In this document: piece by piece, positions 1 through 8,425 of the stretch | Numbering within the stretch: position 1 is the stretch's first letter | Layout of the letters: each line of letters begins with the position of its first letter | Assembly: GCA_937899715.1 (NCBI GenBank) | Contig: CALCNX010000049.1 | Span: 124,001 to 188,000 of the forward strand | DNA length: 64,000 nucleotides | Origin: an uncultured bacterium | GTDB lineage: Bacteria > Bacteroidota > Ignavibacteria > Kapaibacteriales > UBA4661 | Direction of reading: 5' to 3' | Translations under genes and position numbers: made by a program | Notes under the pieces: generated by a model | What the model was told of the DNA's origin: nothing | Database searches by the model: none | What the model saw: only the letters and a program-made list of their open reading frames with translations

Positions 1-251
1 TTGACGAGCTTTCGGATGATGATAAAATAACGGTTGCTCGCGCCCGCAAGATTGAACGATTCTTCTCGCAACCATTCTTCGTGGCGGAGCAGTTCACCGG
101 TATCTCCGGACGCTATGTGAAAATTGGAGATTCGATCGCGGGCTTCAAGGCTATCTTGGACGGCGAAGTGGATGATTTGCCGGAAGGCGCATTCAGCTAC
201 GTTGGTACGCTGGACGAAGCGAAAGAAAAAGCAGCGAAAATGAAACAATAA
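1..251 (+). CDS. atpD: F1 ATP synthase subunit beta, C-terminal end (partial)
   Basis: The reading frame is open from the window edge to a TAA at 249-251 and gives about 82 residues of the C-terminal helical domain of the catalytic beta subunit. Visible family features are an ELSDDDKITVARARKIERF-type helix, the FFVAEQFTG segment and the G-YVKI-D segment before the acidic tail. The subunit belongs to the peripheral F1 sector and catalyses ATP synthesis on the inner face of the membrane. The rest of the gene lies upstream of the window. It is separated from atpC by a cupin gene, which is unusual because atpD and atpC are normally adjacent. Confidence 0.95.
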   Translation, partial: DELSDDDKITVARARKIERFFSQPFFVAEQFTGISGRYVKIGDSIAGFKAILDGEVDDLPEGAFSYVGTLDEAKEKAAKMKQ

Positions 252-365
252 CTAGTGTTGTTCAGGGAGTATGGAGACAAGAATATACTAACCATCTTGT
301 CTTCATGCTTTCGGCAAACTTTTGAGAATCAAAACTTTTACCGTTGTGAACCTCACTGAATATCC

Positions 366-737
366 ATGATACAACACGCAAATATCGCCGCGAAGTTTGG
401 TGCTTTTACTGAAACGTGGACACCAAAGATTATTGGCGATTTGAACGAAAATTTTGTCAAAGTTGCGCGGCTCAAAGATGACTTTGTCTGGCACAGCCAC
501 GAGAATGAAGACGAGCTTTTCATCGTGTTCAAAGGTACTCTCATCATGGATTTTCGTGACCACACGCTTGAAGTAAAGCCGGGTGAAATATTAATTGTGC
601 CTAAAGGCATAGAACACCGACCACGTACAAACGGCGAAGAAGTCTGGACACTCCTTGTTGAGCCAAAGTCCACCTTGCATACCGGCAATGATACGCATAA
701 AGTAACGGTCGCGGTAGAAGCACAAGCACGAATTTGA
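366..737 (+). CDS. Small cupin-domain protein between atpD and atpC
   Basis: This 123-residue protein is a single-domain cupin_2 protein. The first cupin motif is seen as H43-x-H45-x3-E49 followed by a glycine at about 57, and the second as P72-G-E with P79-x-G81-x2-H84. Together these give the usual three-His/one-Glu metal site, so it can probably bind a metal ion. Its substrate cannot be read from the sequence; such small cupins include sugar isomerases, dioxygenases and binding proteins. It starts 114 bases after the atpD stop and ends 26 bases before atpC, so it is probably co-transcribed with the ATP synthase genes. No link of cupins to F1 assembly is known to me, and the position may be accidental. 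Confidence 0.85.
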   Translation: MIQHANIAAKFGAFTETWTPKIIGDLNENFVKVARLKDDFVWHSHENEDELFIVFKGTLIMDFRDHTLEVKPGEILIVPKGIEHRPRTNGEEVWTLLVEPKSTLHTGNDTHKVTVAVEAQARI

Positions 738-763
738 ATCATTTTTTCATTCCTCAGTAGATT

Positions 764-1171
764 ATGACCACAGGAAAACCCTTCGACCTCGAAATTATTA
801 CCCCATCCGGGATTGCCTTTGAGGGTAAAGTAGAGGCAGTAACCGTTCCGGCGAAAGACAAGCCGTTTCAGGTGCTTGCGAACCACGCACCGATTATGGC
901 GGAACTCGGTATTGGCGCAATCAAATTCAATGATGGTGCGAATAAAGCGACTCTCTTTGCTACGAGCGGTGGTTTCGTGCAGGTACTAAAGAACAAGGTT
1001 TCGTGCGTCGTCGAGACAGCAGAAGAATCTTTGGCTATTGATGCGGCTCGTGCTTTGGAAGCGAAGAAACGCGCCGAAGAGCGTCTGGCTAAACGGCAAG
1101 AACACGACGCGCTCCGTGCAGAGATGTCACTGGCGCGGGCAATCAACCGACTCAATATTGCCGGAAAATAA
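764..1171 (+). CDS. atpC: F1 ATP synthase subunit epsilon
   Basis: This 135-residue protein has the N-terminal beta-sandwich of the epsilon subunit (FDLEIITPSG, LANHAPIMAELGIGAI, SGGFVQV) and a C-terminal Ala/Glu/Arg-rich helical hairpin (about residues 85-135). Epsilon sits on the central stalk with gamma and can brake ATP hydrolysis through its helical arm. Length fits the family. A strong hairpin follows the stop at 1190-1244, so this is the likely end of the ATP synthase transcript. Confidence 0.95.
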   Translation: MTTGKPFDLEIITPSGIAFEGKVEAVTVPAKDKPFQVLANHAPIMAELGIGAIKFNDGANKATLFATSGGFVQVLKNKVSCVVETAEESLAIDAARALEAKKRAEERLAKRQEHDALRAEMSLARAINRLNIAGK

Positions 1172-1189
1172 CTATATGAGTTTTTTTTG

Positions 1190-1244
1190 AAGCGAAGTTC
1201 TCCGAGACGTGCTGTAATGCGCCTTCGGGGAACTTCGCTTTTTA
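1190..1244 (+). terminator. Rho-independent terminator after atpC
   Basis: The arms AAGCGAAGTTCTCCGAG (1190-1206) and its near reverse complement at 1222-1240 form a stem of about 17 pairs with a few G-T or mismatched positions. It is followed by a short T run at 1239-1243. A T8 run at 1181-1188 on the other side could make it work on both strands. Confidence 0.8.
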
Positions 1245-1274
1245 TATTTCTTGTAAGTATTTTTAATCTTGAAA

Positions 1275-2411
1275 ATGATACGTCTTTTTATTGCTCTTAG
1301 TTGTTTGCTGATTTGTGGTACAGAAATATGTGCTAATGCTCTAGATAGCACAGCAGCAATAGAAACTACTCGCACCAAAGCACTTGAACTCATACGCTCT
1401 CAGCGTTTCACCGAAGCTCTTTCCCTTGTTGAGCAAGGAGTGATAAGTTATCCTCGCCATGCTGGGGCACATATTGCTTTAGCACAAATATATCTTGCCG
1501 CAAAGGGGCGTAAAGAAGTATTATTCGATAGTGCAGGATTTAAGGCGCAACGGGCAATCGTAGAAGCATTGAAATGTACAGATACCAACAATGTCGTTGA
1601 TGAATTAATAAATTGGATGCTCGCCGACCCTAATACTGCTTGTCAAATGAGTGTTCATATTGGTAAACTCTTCTATGCAATGGATATGCCGATGGTCGCT
1701 ACGACTTTCTTAAATAGTGCGCTAACGGACTGCCCTTCCGACAGTAATGCTGCGTATGGGAGATACCTACTTGCACAATGCCTTCTTAATACCACATGGC
1801 AAAAACCTTCTTCGCACGCTAATACTACTCACTTGATCCGCTCCACAGAAGTATTGCGCAATAACTTATTTACCGCACTACGTCTGTTGAATGAAGGGAT
1901 GGCAATCAATACCACTGCCACGTATTTTTATGGTTTGCTGGGCGATATTCATACCGAACTTGCAATGCTGGGTGATAGCAATAAAACCCAGCACGAGGCG
2001 ATTGCTATCTCTGCGTACAAATCTGCTATTATTACTGCTATCAATCGAAAAGCAGCGCTTGGATTTAAGGAGGATACGGCGAAAACTGATGGAAAATTGC
2101 ACCGAACAGCACGTTTTGATGACTTTGCAATTCAAGATACTGAACCGAATGTAGATATAAGAGCATTATCCCGAAAGATAGCGTATCCAACGCAAGCAAA
2201 AAACATGGGAATGGCGGGTAAGATAATGACCATGGTCTACGTTAATCGTTATGGAGATATAAGAGCGATTATCGTTTACACTAAAGATGCCGAGCCCTTT
2301 GAACCGACTATCACAAATGCTGTTATGAGCACTCCATTTACGCCTGCCAAAGAAGGCCGGATTCCAGTCGGTAGTTTGGTAACAATTCCATTCATATTTC
2401 GCATTCGATAA
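1275..2411 (+). CDS. Secreted TPR protein with TonB-like C-terminal domain
   Basis: I use ATG 1275; an in-frame TTG lies two codons upstream at 1269. The 378-residue protein starts with a signal peptide (MIRLFIALSCLLICGTEICANA). TPR-like helical repeats cover roughly residues 25-240 (for example SQRFTEALSLVEQGVISYP and a YFYGLLGDIHTELA repeat). The last 85 residues match the C-terminal domain of energy transducer TonB (Y-P-x-x-A, G-x-x-G, V-x-x-x-G-x-I, P-F-x-P-A, V-x-I-P-F). There is no N-terminal membrane anchor plus Pro-rich linker of a true TonB, so it is more likely a periplasmic protein that borrows the TonB fold. Its codons look AT-richer than those of its neighbours. The function is unknown. 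Confidence 0.8.
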   Translation: MIRLFIALSCLLICGTEICANALDSTAAIETTRTKALELIRSQRFTEALSLVEQGVISYPRHAGAHIALAQIYLAAKGRKEVLFDSAGFKAQRAIVEALKCTDTNNVVDELINWMLADPNTACQMSVHIGKLFYAMDMPMVATTFLNSALTDCPSDSNAAYGRYLLAQCLLNTTWQKPSSHANTTHLIRSTEVLRNNLFTALRLLNEGMAINTTATYFYGLLGDIHTELAMLGDSNKTQHEAIAISAYKSAIITAINRKAALGFKEDTAKTDGKLHRTARFDDFAIQDTEPNVDIRALSRKIAYPTQAKNMGMAGKIMTMVYVNRYGDIRAIIVYTKDAEPFEPTITNAVMSTPFTPAKEGRIPVGSLVTIPFIFRIR

Positions 2412-2447
2412 TTTTTCTGTACAACAAACATACCATACCAAGAATAT

Positions 2448-3221
2448 ATGAAAAAACATATCTTCATGTTCGCTTGCTGCATTGCTTTTTGTCTTTCTAT
2501 CCCAGCTGCCTTTGCGCAGGAGAGAGATTCTGCTACCACCATGCGGAGCGTGGAGTTCGTCAAAATGGCTGATGGCGTGTGGCGGCACATTTCGCACGTC
2601 TGGTACATGGGCGAAGCCGTGCCATCAAACGGTCTCGTTATCGAAGCAGACAATGAACTATTGATGGTGGACACACCCTGCAACAACCAACAAACCGACA
2701 GTCTGCTCCGATGGGCAGACAAAACCTTCCACAAACCGCTTCGCAAAGTCATTGCCACACACGCGCACGGAGACCGCGTTGGCGGAATAGAGACGCTGCA
2801 AAAACATGGAATTGACGTTTGGACGACACCGCTCACGGGCGAATGGTCGGTGAAGCGTGGCTTTGGTGCGCCCAATAAAGCTATCCTGCCCAACGACACG
2901 ACATTCCGTTTTGGCAAGTTTACACTTCGTGTGTTCTTCCCCGGAGCAGGACATACGGTGGATAATATCGTCGTTTGGATTGCCGAGCCACGAATTGTAG
3001 CGGGCGGCTGCCTTATCAAGACTGCCGAAACGCAGAGTGTCGGCTTTATCGGCGATGCCGTCTTGAATGAGTGGTCGAATAGCGTGCGCAAGGTTGGGGA
3101 ACAGTTTCCAACAGCCTCCGTTGTCGTTCCCGGTCATGGCGCACCCGGTGGTACGGGCTTATTTCAACACACAATCGCTATCATTGAAAAACACTTGAAA
3201 CAACGACCTCCTAAAAAGTAA
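2448..3221 (+). CDS. Subclass B1-like metallo-beta-lactamase
   Basis: This 257-residue protein has a signal peptide (cut near AFA-Q, residue 23) and the full zinc-ligand set of subclass B1: H105-A-H107-G-D109 with R110, H169 in the PGAGHTVDN segment, C188 in GGCLIKT, and H230 in VVPGHGAPGG. Spacing and flanking residues resemble the VIM branch (HxHxDRVGG, GGC, VxPGHGxPGG, FQHT). These periplasmic enzymes hydrolyse beta-lactams with two zinc ions. The WYMGEAVPSNGL stretch replaces the usual flexible loop region. A class D beta-lactamase gene follows after 44 bases, so the two probably form one resistance unit. Hydrolytic activity is inferred from the intact ligands. Confidence 0.9.
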   Translation: MKKHIFMFACCIAFCLSIPAAFAQERDSATTMRSVEFVKMADGVWRHISHVWYMGEAVPSNGLVIEADNELLMVDTPCNNQQTDSLLRWADKTFHKPLRKVIATHAHGDRVGGIETLQKHGIDVWTTPLTGEWSVKRGFGAPNKAILPNDTTFRFGKFTLRVFFPGAGHTVDNIVVWIAEPRIVAGGCLIKTAETQSVGFIGDAVLNEWSNSVRKVGEQFPTASVVVPGHGAPGGTGLFQHTIAIIEKHLKQRPPKK

Positions 3222-3265
3222 ACAGATAGCAGTTGCACGTTTTTTTATCATGTTTGCATAATTCT

Positions 3266-4072
3266 ATGACACGCCGACTCTTAACTCTTTTTTACTTTGT
3301 CGTTGTTTGGCTTGGATTTTTATTTCAGGCAACCGCACAGAAACAGACTTCCACGACGCAGCGTCCTGAATGGCAGCATTTCTTTGATAGTGCCGGGGTG
3401 AAGGGATGCTTCCTGCTTTACGACACAAAAGCCGCACAGTATCATGCCTATAATCCGAAACGCTGTAAAACACCGTTTCTGCCTGCATCTACCTTTAAGA
3501 TTCCCAATTCGATCATTGGCTTAGAAACAGGGGTTATCAAAGATACGGACTATGTTATCAAATGGGACAGCGTGAAGCGCAGCAGGGATGAATGGAACTG
3601 CGACCACACCTTGCGTTCGGCAATCGCCGTTTCGTGTGTGCCATATTATCAGGAGTTGGCACGGCGAGTGGGTGCAAAGCGCATGAAATCGCTCTTGGAT
3701 ACCATGCATTATGGTAATACAAACATCGGCGACGAAATTGATAGCTTTTGGCTTCGTGGACGGCTTCGCATCACGTGTTTCGAGCAAATTGACTTTTTAC
3801 GCCGATTTCAAACAGAAACGCTGCCTGTTTCCAAGCGGTCTATGGGCATTGTGAAAGATATTATGCGATTGGACTCCACCGATAAATATGTGCTCCGTGC
3901 AAAAACAGGCTGGACCGACACGCAGCACGTCGGCTGGTTTGTGGGCTGGGTGGAAACCCGTGATAATACACACTTTTTCGCTTGCAATATCGAAATGCCC
4001 GACAAAAATCCCAAGCCTGCAGCACGGAGGGCAATAGCCGAACATATATTGCGGTCACTGAAGATAATGTAA
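3266..4072 (+). CDS. Class D (OXA-type) serine beta-lactamase
   Basis: I use ATG 3266 rather than the TTG 33 bases upstream, because it puts a normal signal peptide at the N-terminus (MTRRLLTLFYFVVVWLGFLF, cut near ATA-Q). The 268-residue protein has all class D marks: S75-T-F-K78 (catalytic Ser and the Lys that is carbamylated in the family), S123-C-V125, Y149-G-N151, W162 in SFWLRG, and K213-T-G215. It should be a periplasmic penicillinase or oxacillinase, but chromosomal members of this class can also be close to BlaR-type sensors; the short length argues for an enzyme. It follows the B1-like metallo-enzyme on the same strand. Confidence 0.92.
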   Translation: MTRRLLTLFYFVVVWLGFLFQATAQKQTSTTQRPEWQHFFDSAGVKGCFLLYDTKAAQYHAYNPKRCKTPFLPASTFKIPNSIIGLETGVIKDTDYVIKWDSVKRSRDEWNCDHTLRSAIAVSCVPYYQELARRVGAKRMKSLLDTMHYGNTNIGDEIDSFWLRGRLRITCFEQIDFLRRFQTETLPVSKRSMGIVKDIMRLDSTDKYVLRAKTGWTDTQHVGWFVGWVETRDNTHFFACNIEMPDKNPKPAARRAIAEHILRSLKIM

Positions 4073-4106
4073 TGACTTTCTGTAAGCCATCTACAATAGA
4101 AAAATT

Positions 4107-4832
4107 ATGAAACCAACAGCCATTATCACCGCTGCATCCAAAGGTATGGGCGCAGCAACCGCGCACGAACTTGCTTCGCGTGGATATAATCTCGTTCTGA
4201 TGAGCCGTTCGGCAGATATTCACAGCTTTGCCGAAACGCTTGCTGACAAAACAAGTGTTCATAACACAAGTATTCACGCCGTGCAAGGCTCTGTAACGGA
4301 TGAGCAAGATTTGAAGCGGCTTGTGGAAACGGCAATGAAAAAATTCGGACGTATTGATGCGCTGGTGAATAATACGGGGCATCCGCCGAAAGGCAGGGCA
4401 CTGGCTCTCTCCGATGAAGACTGGCGCACGGGATTTGACCTTATCTTCATGAGCGTTATACGCCTCATGCGCCTTGTTACGCCCGTGATGGAGCAGCAGA
4501 AAAGCGGCGCAGTCGTTAATATCTCGTCCTTCGCAGCATTGGAGCCAAGTGTGGAGCGTCCTGTGTCGTCCACAATGCGGGCAGCACTTGCCAATTTCAC
4601 CAAACTCTATGCCCGTGAATACGCCCACGCCAATATCCGCATGAACAGCCTTCTGCCCGGATATGTGGACAGCTACACGATTACGCCGGAAACGCTTGCA
4701 TCTATACCGATGGGGCGCGTGGGGACTGTTGAGGAAGTAGCAAAAACGATTGGCTTTTTGCTTTCGGACGATGCGGCATTTATCACGGGGCAGAATATCG
4801 TGTTTGATGGCGCTATGACGCAGAGGATGTAA
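4107..4832 (+). CDS. SDR-family oxidoreductase with atypical active site
   Basis: This 241-residue protein has the Rossmann fold of short-chain dehydrogenases: nucleotide-binding TAASKGMGAA (residues 8-17), NNTG at 88-91, catalytic-position Ser at 141, and the C-terminal G-x-I-x-FDG-type ending. The usual Tyr and Lys of the Y-x3-K pair are replaced: by spacing from Ser141 they fall on S154 and R158 (SSTMRAA). Similar sequences are known in a FabG-like subgroup whose catalysis is unclear. It lies 34 bases after the class D beta-lactamase and may be co-transcribed. A substrate cannot be assigned. Confidence 0.8.
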   Translation: MKPTAIITAASKGMGAATAHELASRGYNLVLMSRSADIHSFAETLADKTSVHNTSIHAVQGSVTDEQDLKRLVETAMKKFGRIDALVNNTGHPPKGRALALSDEDWRTGFDLIFMSVIRLMRLVTPVMEQQKSGAVVNISSFAALEPSVERPVSSTMRAALANFTKLYAREYAHANIRMNSLLPGYVDSYTITPETLASIPMGRVGTVEEVAKTIGFLLSDDAAFITGQNIVFDGAMTQRM

Positions 4833-4843
4833 GATCACGAAGC

Positions 4844-4872
4844 AAAATGTGCTATCAAATGCGCATTTTTTA
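4844..4872 (+). terminator. Likely terminator between the SDR gene and guaB
   Basis: AAAATGTGC (4844-4852) pairs with GCGCATTTT (4861-4869) with one G-T pair, and a T run follows to 4871. It separates the beta-lactamase/SDR group from guaB. Confidence 0.55.
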
Positions 4873-4911
4873 CGATGATAAAATTTTTACCTTTCATTAT
4901 TCAAACTCACC

Positions 4912-6387
4912 ATGTCAGTTCGTATTCCCAAAATCTTCCCCGAAGGCTTGACCTTCGACGACGTACTTCTCGTTCCGCGCTACTCCGATGTGCTGCCGCG
5001 CTCGGTCAGCGTTCAGACCAAGTTCACACGTGGTATCACACTGAACATACCCGTCGTGAGTGCCGCAATGGACACCGTTACCGAGTCCGAAATGGCGATT
5101 GCACTCGCCCGCGAAGGCGGTATCGGCATTGTTCATAAAAATATGAGCATTGAAGCGCAAGCGAGCGAAGTAGATAAAGTCAAGCGTTCCGAAAGTGGTA
5201 TGATTCGTAAGCCTATCACATTAAAGCCCACGCAAACCGTCTATGATGCACTGGAGCTGATGGCAAAGTACAAAATTGCAGGATTGCCCGTGGTGGATGA
5301 TTCTATGCGGCTGGTGGGAATAATCACCAATCGTGATTTACGTTTTCAACCTGACAGCGCCTTGCTTATCGGAGAGCTGATGATTAAAGACCGCCTTATC
5401 ACTGCACCCGTCGGTACAACGCTCGAAGATGCTGAGGCAATCTTGCAGCAAAACCGTATTGAAAAACTGCCGGTTGTGGATGAGCAAGGGATTTTACGCG
5501 GTTTGATTACCTTCAAAGACATTCAGAAAAAGAAAAAATATCCGAACTCTTGCAAGGATGAGCAAGGGCGCTTGCGTGTAGGCGCTGCTCTGGGCGTTGC
5601 GCCCGATACGGAGGAGCGCATGGCGGCGCTTATAGCGGCGGGTGTGGATGCCGTCATCGTGGACACGGCTCACGGGCACTCGCGCGGTGTGATTGAAATG
5701 GTTGCTTCGCTCAAAAAGCAATTTTCCGACGCACAAATCATTGCCGGAAATATCGCCACAGCAGATGCTGCAAAAGCGTTGATTGATGCGGGTGTGGATG
5801 CGGTCAAAGTGGGAATTGGTCCCGGTTCAATTTGTACCACGCGCGTTATTGCTGGCGTGGGCGTTCCTCAGATAACGGCAATTATGAATGTGGCAGAAGT
5901 GACCTTGGACGCGGGCGTACCGCTTATTGCAGACGGCGGCATTAAGCAAACGGGCGACATTGCCAAAGCGATTGCCGCCGGAGCAGATTCTATCATGGTT
6001 GGCGGGATGCTCGCCGGACATGAAGAGTCGCCCGGCGATAAGGTATTACTGGAAGGGCGTGCCTACAAGGTTTATCGCGGCATGGGTTCGATTGGCGCAA
6101 TGCAAAAAGGCTCGGCAGACCGCTATTTTCAAGATGTAGAAGACGAAATTGCGAAACTCGTACCGGAAGGAATCGAAGGACGTGTTCCCTTCAAAGGCAA
6201 TGTTTCGGAAACAATTTACCAGATGACGGGCGGACTCCGCGCCGCGATGGGCTATTCCGGCTGCGCGACGATTGATGAGATGAAGCGTAATGGGCAGTTT
6301 GTACGCATGACAGGCGCGGGCTTGAAGGAGTCGCACCCGCACAATATCTTGATTACGGAGGAATCACCGAATTATTTTGCGAAGTAA
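4912..6387 (+). CDS. guaB: Inosine-5'-monophosphate dehydrogenase
   Basis: This 491-residue cytoplasmic enzyme oxidises IMP to XMP with NAD+, the committed step of GMP synthesis. The N-terminal TIM-barrel part begins with GLTFDDVLLVP. Two CBS domains follow at about residues 95-210 (IAGLPVVD, IEKLPVVDEQG). The catalytic cysteine is C308 in GPGSICTTR, and the flap has the A-MGYSGCATI region near residue 445. Length fits the family. No clear Shine-Dalgarno sequence precedes the ATG. Confidence 0.97.
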   Translation: MSVRIPKIFPEGLTFDDVLLVPRYSDVLPRSVSVQTKFTRGITLNIPVVSAAMDTVTESEMAIALAREGGIGIVHKNMSIEAQASEVDKVKRSESGMIRKPITLKPTQTVYDALELMAKYKIAGLPVVDDSMRLVGIITNRDLRFQPDSALLIGELMIKDRLITAPVGTTLEDAEAILQQNRIEKLPVVDEQGILRGLITFKDIQKKKKYPNSCKDEQGRLRVGAALGVAPDTEERMAALIAAGVDAVIVDTAHGHSRGVIEMVASLKKQFSDAQIIAGNIATADAAKALIDAGVDAVKVGIGPGSICTTRVIAGVGVPQITAIMNVAEVTLDAGVPLIADGGIKQTGDIAKAIAAGADSIMVGGMLAGHEESPGDKVLLEGRAYKVYRGMGSIGAMQKGSADRYFQDVEDEIAKLVPEGIEGRVPFKGNVSETIYQMTGGLRAAMGYSGCATIDEMKRNGQFVRMTGAGLKESHPHNILITEESPNYFAK

Positions 6388-6447
6388 TTTTGACATTGAG
6401 CCGGAAATTGCTCCTTCAAACTCTTTGCCCACAATTTCTTTCCCTGA

Positions 6448-7332
6448 ATGCGCATACTTCTTACAGGTACTGCCGGGCGTATCGGACAGTCGATTCATGC
6501 CCGTTTGTCGCCCATGCACGATGTCGTCGGTGTAGATAGATCGCCTGCCTCAACGGTAGATGTCGTCGGTGATATTATGAACCATACACTAATGAGTAGC
6601 TTGTGTGAGGGAGTAGATGCAATCGTTCATGCGGCGGCTTTTCATGCTCCGCACGTAGGGATTGTTTCAGACGCTGAGTTTGAGCGTATCAATGTTGAAG
6701 GTACGCGACAATTGATTGAAACGGCGATTGCCTGTCGTGTGCCGCGTATTGTCTTTACTAGTACAACGGCGCTCTACGGCTCTTCTTCTGGTGCGACAGA
6801 TTCGGCTGTCTGGGTGGATGAAAATACGGAGCCGCATCCTCTCACCATTTATCACCGCACGAAACTTGCTGCTGAAGTATTGTTGCAAACAGCAGCAAGG
6901 GAGCATGGGTTGACAGTGCGTATTCTCCGAATGTCGCGCTGTTTTCCAGAGCCTGCACCCCAAATGGCGGTATATCGTTTGTATCGCGGTGTGGATGCAC
7001 GGGATGTGGCAGATGCACACGCATTGGCGTTAGAGGATGCCAATGAAGGCTGTCAGACGTACATTATCTCTGGTACAACACCATTTCAGAGAGAGGATTG
7101 CGCCGCGCTCTGGCATAATGCCTCAACAGTTCTGACGCGGTATGTTCCTGAACTTGTGCAGGATTTTGCCCGCCGTGGATGGGAGCTCCCCGCACGGATT
7201 GACCGTGTATATGATTCCTCCAAAGCCCAGAGAGAGCTTGGATGGAAGCCGCATTTTGGGTATAGTAACGTACTTTCACTCTTTGACCAATGTTTGCCGG
7301 AAGTTCTTCTGCCAGTACGACACCGCTCCTGA
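6448..7332 (+). CDS. NAD(P)-dependent epimerase/dehydratase
   Basis: This 294-residue protein is an extended SDR. It has the N-terminal GTAGRIGQSI nucleotide-binding loop (residues 7-16), HAAAFHAPH near 60-68, and catalytic-type S/T-T-x-ALYG with Y132-H-R-T-K136 (IYHRTKLAAE). The C-terminal part has RDVADAHALAL, as in nucleotide-sugar epimerases. The substrate is not readable. It stands 60 bases after guaB and 132 bases before the ABC exporter genes. Confidence 0.85.
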   Translation: MRILLTGTAGRIGQSIHARLSPMHDVVGVDRSPASTVDVVGDIMNHTLMSSLCEGVDAIVHAAAFHAPHVGIVSDAEFERINVEGTRQLIETAIACRVPRIVFTSTTALYGSSSGATDSAVWVDENTEPHPLTIYHRTKLAAEVLLQTAAREHGLTVRILRMSRCFPEPAPQMAVYRLYRGVDARDVADAHALALEDANEGCQTYIISGTTPFQREDCAALWHNASTVLTRYVPELVQDFARRGWELPARIDRVYDSSKAQRELGWKPHFGYSNVLSLFDQCLPEVLLPVRHRS

Positions 7333-7464
7333 AGTTGCCGGATAAAGCCCTTCTTTTGCAGACAAAATCCTCGTGTTTGCCGATTCGTTTTTCCCGCCTC
7401 TACCTTTTTTCGTTCTTTGTGAAGTTTACAATTCTTCCACTTCTTCCACTTCACTTTACACGCA

Positions 7465-8391
7465 ATGTACGCAGTAGAAACGAATGGTTTAACGTATAGC
7501 TTCGGGGCTGGCTTTGTAAAGCGCACCGGTTCTGCTCCGTCTGTGCTGCACAATATTTGTCTCCAAGTTCCGAAAGGCTCTATTTACGGATTTCTGGGGC
7601 AAAATGGAGCAGGAAAAACCACTACACTCCGTCTCATTCTGGGGTTACTCCGGCGGCAGCAAGGAAGCATTACTATTTTGGGTAAATCCTTCGAGGAAAA
7701 TCGCATAGCTACTCTTCGTGATACCGGTTCGCTCATCGAATCGCCGTCGCTGTATGCGCATTTGACGGCGGTGGAGAATCTCACTATTTTTCAAAAAATC
7801 CATCAAGTGCCGACAAAACGTATTGGAGAAGTGCTGGATTTGGTTGGACTTGTCGGCACGGGCAAGAAGAAAGCCGGGCAGTTTTCGCTTGGCATGAAGC
7901 AGCGCTTGGGGTTAGCTATCGCGCTTCTCAATAATCCCACACTCCTTGTTTTGGACGAACCCACGAATGGGCTTGACCCGAATGGCATTATCGAAATGCG
8001 AGAGCTTCTGAAGCATCTCCATCGTGAGCAAGGCATTAGTATCTTGATTTCAAGCCATCTTCTGGCGGAAATTGAGCGCCTCGTAACGCACGTCGGTATC
8101 ATCCACAAAGGGCAATTAGTCTTTCAAGGGACGCTGCCGGAGCTCATGATGCGCCGCGACCAAAACTCTGCACTTGTCCTCGAAACCAGCGACAGACAAT
8201 CTACGATGCGCCTTCTGGAACAAATGCATCTCAGCCCGGTACTTGAAGCAAATGCGGTTGTGCTGCCTTTTTTACCGAAGGAAATTGCTGCCGACATAGC
8301 ACGTACTCTGGTTCAGAACGATATTTCCGTGTACGGCATTGCGCGGCGAAGTAACGATTTGGAAACGATTTTTATGAATGTCATCAAGTAA
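7465..8391 (+). CDS. ABC exporter ATP-binding protein (BcrA/lantibiotic-resistance type)
   Basis: This 308-residue protein is a complete ABC ATPase: Walker A GQNGAGKTT (residues 45-53), Q-loop near SLIESPSLY, signature FSLGMKQR instead of LSGGQ, Walker B LLVLDEPTNGLDP, and H-loop ISSHLLAEIE. The FSLGM signature and the C-terminal tail are typical of BcrA-like ATPases that drive peptide-antibiotic export or immunity. It should work with the membrane protein encoded 34 bases downstream. The following LytS/LytTR genes may control it. The exported substrate is unknown. Confidence 0.93.
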   Translation: MYAVETNGLTYSFGAGFVKRTGSAPSVLHNICLQVPKGSIYGFLGQNGAGKTTTLRLILGLLRRQQGSITILGKSFEENRIATLRDTGSLIESPSLYAHLTAVENLTIFQKIHQVPTKRIGEVLDLVGLVGTGKKKAGQFSLGMKQRLGLAIALLNNPTLLVLDEPTNGLDPNGIIEMRELLKHLHREQGISILISSHLLAEIERLVTHVGIIHKGQLVFQGTLPELMMRRDQNSALVLETSDRQSTMRLLEQMHLSPVLEANAVVLPFLPKEIAADIARTLVQNDISVYGIARRSNDLETIFMNVIK

Positions 8392-8425
8392 GAAAGCCTT
8401 GAACTCAAAACCATCTTAAAAAAAC

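Noticed and set aside
3861..4838. 325-codon open frame on the minus strand
   Set aside because: It is opposite the class D beta-lactamase and SDR genes, both of which have clear family motifs.
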